Below, in pieces: positions 35,201 to 41,200 of a DNA stretch of 64,000 bases. The position numbers and the translations under genes were made by a program. This DNA comes from Ariolimax columbianus (Eukaryota > Mollusca > Gastropoda > Stylommatophora > Arionidae), in NCBI GenBank assembly GCA_036924085.1, contig JAVGWX010000013.1, positions 52,806,404 to 52,870,403 of the forward strand, given 5' to 3'. The notes beneath the pieces are model-generated. The model was not told the origin of the DNA. It saw nothing but the letters and a program-made list of their open reading frames with translations, and made no database searches. Position 1 is the first letter of the stretch. Each line of letters begins with the position of its first letter.

Positions 35201-38200
35201 ATGGAACCACTGCACCACTACTCTTTTTGGTGCGGCCTGCTGGCATAGTTGACAGAGTACTGCTCTTAAATCGTTAAGTTCAGTATTTTTCTGGCTTTTC
35301 AGTGTTGTGACTACGGCCAAGGCATCTGTAAGCAGGACTATATGGCTTTCATTCCTTTTACCTGTCACCATTTCTTCCACTGCCGCCCTCAGTGCCTCTG
35401 CCTCCGCTCTGAAATTGCTTGTGTATTTTCCAGTAGCAAATGACAGTGTTATTTTTCTGCCATTTGGTAGGCTCAGGAATGCTCCTGCCCCTCCATTCTG
35501 TGTTGTATTTGTTACGGAACCGTCGGTGTATGCATGGGTCCAGTCCATACTTGGGTAGTTTTCCGTAATGAAAGTCAGGGTAGTATCTCTTCTTTCTTTT
35601 TCAGACTGGCAGTTTTTGTTTTTCCAATACCTGGTATATTTTCTACCACCTCTGAAAATATATGCTGCCTCCAGGTAGGTTTTCGTACAGTAGGGATGGG
35701 CTTTGGTGTGGTTAGTGCGTTCATAGGGTCTTCGTGCATCTTTGCTTTGGCTATTTCTGCAAAGTTTCTTCGCTTTAGTTTCCCATTTCCGAAATTGTTT
35801 AGTCTCTGGTGCATTGGGTGGTCAGTCAGTCTTCTGAGTTTCTCTGATTGCAGCTGGGCTCTGCAGTCTCTTCTGGCGGCCATGGATTGCAGTTTTGTAA
35901 TCTTTTCAAGTTCTACAATTGGCGTTGACTTCATGCCTCCTGTTATAACTCTCATGGCTTGGTTTTGGAGTTTGCTAACTTTATCGAAGTTCGCCTTTGC
36001 TGCTGTTGTCCATGCCGCAATGCCATACTCGAGAACTGGTCTCACTCTTCCAGTGTACAGTTTCTTTAGTATGCTTTCGTCTGCTCCCCAGCTTGTGCCA
36101 GCAAGTTTCCTCATGATTGCCATTCTTTCTCTGGCTCTCATTCGGTTTCTCTCGATCTGACTTTTCCATGTCATGCGCCGATCAAATGTTACTCCCAGAT
36201 AGTTTGGGTTGTCGTTTGGCTGGAGGTATTTGCCGTTTAGACTTAATGTGGTGTTTTGGGGTTGTTTTTTTTTTTTTTTTTTTTTTTTTTTGCGTTCGCC
36301 TTATTTCTCTATTCCCCAAGGCGGGTGTGCGTTGCACTGTGATTTTTATTTTGCGCCTGTCGGCCCAATGCATCCGACTTCAGCATGCATTTTATGTAAG
36401 GATCTGCTTCCTCCTGCATTTTCTAAGGGTTTGCTTCCCCGGGGTAACGGCCGGTGCTGTGATGGGGATCGAACCCAGCACCTTCGGTTTGTGAGCCGTG
36501 CCACTTAACCACTAGGCCACGCCGTCCCCTGTTTTGGGGTTTGATTGATAGCGAGAATATTGTACATATGGTTATGTCCTCGTTTATATTGACCAGCCAT
36601 GAGTTCGCCCACTCTTCCAGCGATGTTAGGGCCTGCTGCATCCGATTTCTTGCTATGGTGAGATTCTTCACCAGACCCAATTCACCAACTCAAAAGAAAT
36701 CAGCAAACTACCTTATTTCGCATGCAAGCTGAACACTGCATACTACTAGAATATCTATACAGACTAAAGATCTTAAACACCTATGTATGTCCATGTGGAA
36801 CAGGAGGCCAGAATCCTGAACACATTCTACAGGAATGCCCACTCTATAGGGAAATGAGATACCAGACCTGCCAGAGGGTGCGGAACTGAGACAAAAGCTA
36901 TGGGGCAGCAGCTCCAACCTGGTGAAGACTACAGACTTATCATGGCGACTGGCCTGCAGATATAGCATGACCAAAAGATCCTGAACAAAAAAAAGAAGAA
37001 AAAAGAAAGAGTAGCACTGATTATCTAAAATACATTTGTATATTTCTTCTCCTTCTTCTTCTTCATTCGTTCTCAATCTCCCACTACCAAACCCTGAAAG
37101 GGCTTAAGTAGCACAATGTAGTCCAGAGAACGGAATGCGTTGTGTCGTAGTTTACAGCTTGACTGTGATATTTGCACCTTTCGGTCCAACACATCCGACT
37201 TCAACAAGCATTTTTTTTAGTACCGGGTTAGCATTCCCTCTCCTTCTCCTTAGCCAGTCTGCCCTGCTGCAGCCTGTTATCCAGGATCACCGCGTGGAGG
37301 TGTAGAAGGGTCTTGGCAGCTATGGCTCGCTGGCCCTGACACTAGCAGTCAGCTATGGCTCGCTAACCACTGCAGCCCATGTGCTGCTCAGCATCTTGAT
37401 CCCGTTTGTATATTTAAATTTTAAACAAACATTAGAAATATTGTATGTAAAGACAACTATAATGCTAACTCAATTATTTATAATTATTCTTGTTAGAAAA
37501 TACAAGACCAATAATACTACCTCAAGTACTGTGGCACTGTGTTAACAATTGCACAAACTTGGTAAATTGTGTTGCACTTCACAAAAGAATGCGCACCATT
37601 GTCAATTGAAAAATTAGAATTCATTGCAATGCCATAAATCAAATTATACATACCTGAAACAAGTACTAATTCTGGTTTGATGATGCTTATATATTGTTCA
37701 CAAAACTTTTCAAGATCAGGACCTCGAGCAAGATCTCTAAATTTACTGATGTGTATGTCAGATACCTGCAACACATAAAAATATAATAAAACAATAAAAT
37801 ATGGCACTTGCGTCATGGATAGACAGAGTGATAAATACAAAAGTGCACTCTTGCACCGGTCTCCCAAGCATGTACTCTCTCCTTAGGCAGTGTAGACCAC
37901 AATGGCTTGGTCATGTGTGCCGCATGGAAGATGCTCTCAGACCCAAAGATATCCTATATGACAGTTGGCGAATGGCAAAAGAACAGCCAGCCAACCCCCA
38001 GCTGAGATTCAAAGATGTGTAATATGAAGGCACTAGCCATGAGTCTGACATCCTGGGAAGATGAAGATGCAGACTGATCCAAGTGCAGATGTACCCTGAA
38101 GAGCCACCTCTTGTTGGGTGAAAAGAAGTTCTTGCAATATGGAGAAGTGAAATGACAAGGCTGCATGGAGAAAGAATACTAAAATCTCACATCATCCTAT

Positions 38201-41200
38201 AATCAGTCATGACTGAAAGGGGCTACTGCCTTAGTAGAAGACAGGAGAACTGAGAGACTAGTCCAGTCAAGCACAACATACTGACCAAGACGCCGCTTAA
38301 GGGTCAGACACAATACACTGACCAAGACCACAATCTCTCTTCCATGTGGCGTTCCCTGGAAACAGGCTGCTTTCAAGGCAACCTGGCTGACAAGATATAG
38401 ATTGATGTGATCCCCGTTGTAGTAAACGCCATACAGATAAAGGCAAGCATAGAGCAACCGCCTGGAAGACCGCTGTCCACCTTCATCAGCTCAGGATATG
38501 AGGAAAGCTACTAAAACCCACCATTTAACGCCCTTTTCGGCGCGCACAAAAGAGTAAACTTACTCTTTGTGGGCATTAAACAACAACAATAGTAGAAGAC
38601 AATTTTGACATTTAATTTAGATATAATGCAAAATTGATTTAAATTAAAAGGCAGTGGTCGTCCAGTACCTAAATTGGATATTGAACAAAAGCAATCTGCA
38701 TGTAAGAGTCGAGGCGCATTTACACGCAAATTTGATGCTTTTATATATGATAGGGTTTCCTTGTGTGGCTGTGACAAGAAAAACGCTCTGTTCTTTATGT
38801 TTACTGTTTGATGATGATAGTTGGACAAAGGGGTGTGTGACCTAAAACATCTTCAGGAAAAAATAGAAAAACATGAAAAATCAACAAAACATAAACATGT
38901 CGTCAGTTTTCAGCTTCTCAGAAAATATAACATTGTCTACAATTTAAAGTTAGTGCTTAAAAATAATCTGTTCATGTTCACAATGATTTAGTGACAAAAA
39001 AAGTAAGGATAGTCTGTTCAGAATAATTGATGTATTGAAATTATGTGGAGCATTCAACCTGCCTCTTTGAGGTCAACTACTTCAAGTAACAAAGACTTAT
39101 TTTAGGAAGTAATAGAATACAGCAAAAATCTTGCTCCATTGTTATGCAAAGGTTTTCAAAGACACGTCTAAAACAATACATACAAAACTAGATGTTTTTC
39201 ATCTTTGAGTTTGATTAAATCATAATTAGCTAAGGGGGATGACAGGCTAACACCTTTATGAATGTTATCTATTGAGAAGGACACATTGAAAGAAAATTAT
39301 TTGAGAAGTTCTCAAGTGACAAGCAGTGAAGGATGGCGTTCCACTAGACTATATAAAAATGTAAAATGTATCTTTGGTGTCTTGCTCTTTGTTTTCATTT
39401 CTATGGTTAAGCCGCTCCACAATAAAATCCACAAGCCGCTACTACATATTTTTATCATAATTCAACATGTAGAAGCAGCCACCAGAGGCAAAAACATACT
39501 CGACCTAGTTTTTACCACAGAGGAAAATATGATTGAAAACGTTACCGTTGGGGAACTGTTTGGCTCAAGTGACCATCAAATCATCCGTTGGGATCTTATT
39601 GCAGGGAAAGAAGTAAACATAAACACACGAACATACGACTACTCTAAGGCAGATGTTAAGAGGATGAAAGAGGCAGCGAACCACATAATCTGGAAAGATA
39701 TTGTTGTAGGAACAGATGCTGAACAGGAGTGGGAAAGTTTTAAAACAGTTCTAGAAACGCTAAAAGAGGAATGTGTTCCATGTAGGAAGGTAAACCCCAA
39801 GCGTAAAAAGTGGATAACTAGATTTGTAGTGAAATGTAGAAGAGCGAAAAATAAAGCATGGAAAAAATATATAGAGGCAGGTAAATCAAAAGAAACATAT
39901 GTAAAATATTTGGACAAGCAGAACATATCTCAGAAAGTGAATAGAACAGCAAAAATAGACTTTGAAAAAAAATTTGTTCAAAGGATCAAGACTGACAGTA
40001 AAAGCTTCTTCTCTTATGTTAGAAATAAACAAAGAACGAAAGACAAAATAGGCCCTCTCATAGACAGTACAGGGAAAATAATAAGTGAGAATAGGGAGGC
40101 CGCTAATCTGCTCAATCAGTACTTTGGCACAGTCTTCACAAAGGAGGACTGCTCCGAGATCCCAGAGCCTATAGATATTTTTCAAAGAGACATGGATACA
40201 GCGGGATTAAGATCAATCTGTATTACAGAGGAAATGGTTTTTAAAAAATTGGAGGGGTTGAAAGTGAATAAATGTCCAGGTCAAGATGGTATTCATCCAA
40301 AATTGCTGTATGAAATTAGAGACCAACTAGCAAAACCATTGGCTATATTATGTTCTCAATCACTTACAAAAGGGATTGTTCCACGGGATTGGAAAGATGC
40401 AGGAGTGATCCCCTTATTCAAAAAAGGCAAAAAATCAGATCCAGCAAATTATAGACCGGTGAGTTTAACAAGCATAGTCTGTAAATTGTTAGAGTCAATA
40501 ATCAAAGAAAACATTGTAATGCATTTAGAAAAATTTAATCTAATTAGAAATAGTCAGCATGGGTTTACTAGAGGGAGATCATGCTTAACAAATCTATTAG
40601 AATTCATGGAGGAGGTTACTAAAATCATAGATAAAGGGGAGCCAGTGGATGTTATTTATCTAGACTTTGCAAAGGCCTTTGATAGAGTACCTCATCAAAG
40701 ATTATTTCTAAAGTTAAAATCACATGGAATAGGTGGGGAAGTTGCCAAATGGATTGAAAATTGGTTAACGGGAAGAAGGCAGAGGGTGGGCATAAATAAG
40801 GAGTACTCTGAGTGTAGTGAAGTGAAATAATACAGGTTTATAAGTTGATCAGAGGAATCGATAAATTAGACTATAACAAGTTTTTTAAAATACAGCCACC
40901 TACAATAACACGAGGGCATAGCTACAAGCTGACTAAAGAGAGGTCCAGGTTAGATATTAGAAAATATTTTTTTAGTCAGAGAGTGGTGTCTGCTTGGAAT
41001 GCATTGCCAGGGGAGGTAGTGGAGGCAGGGACAGTTAATGCATTTAATAATAAACTGGATGCGCATAGCTTTTAGAGCAAGGTGATGTAAATGTAACTGG
41101 TTGTATACAGACTCTGCAGGGTCTTCTAAACCAGTATAAAGACGTTAAGTTAAGTTAAGTTATATCATGGTGTTTCTGCGATATATTTTACCTGCTCTAT

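Larger units (their letters stand above)
33725..37010 (+). mobile_element. N-B LINE, internally deleted, host of a nested N-A insertion
   Basis: 5' part 33725-34706: an N-terminal ORF ([37 protein letters not shown]), an endonuclease start ([19 protein letters not shown]), then a jump into RNase H ([43 protein letters not shown]). 3' part 36679-37010: [20 protein letters not shown] and [20 protein letters not shown]. The intervening 34717-36668 is a later N-A insertion. Stops are present. Confidence 0.82.

Noticed and set aside
38244..38589. Family M as a Helitron-type element (3' hairpin, internal minisatellite)
   Set aside because: Two copies have exact 12-bp target-site duplications, which Helitrons do not make; LINE-driven retroposition fits better.
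39262..40830. 522-codon open frame as a host gene
   Set aside because: From about 39455 it is the endonuclease/RT of a CR1-like LINE; the first 65 or so codons are intron read-through.
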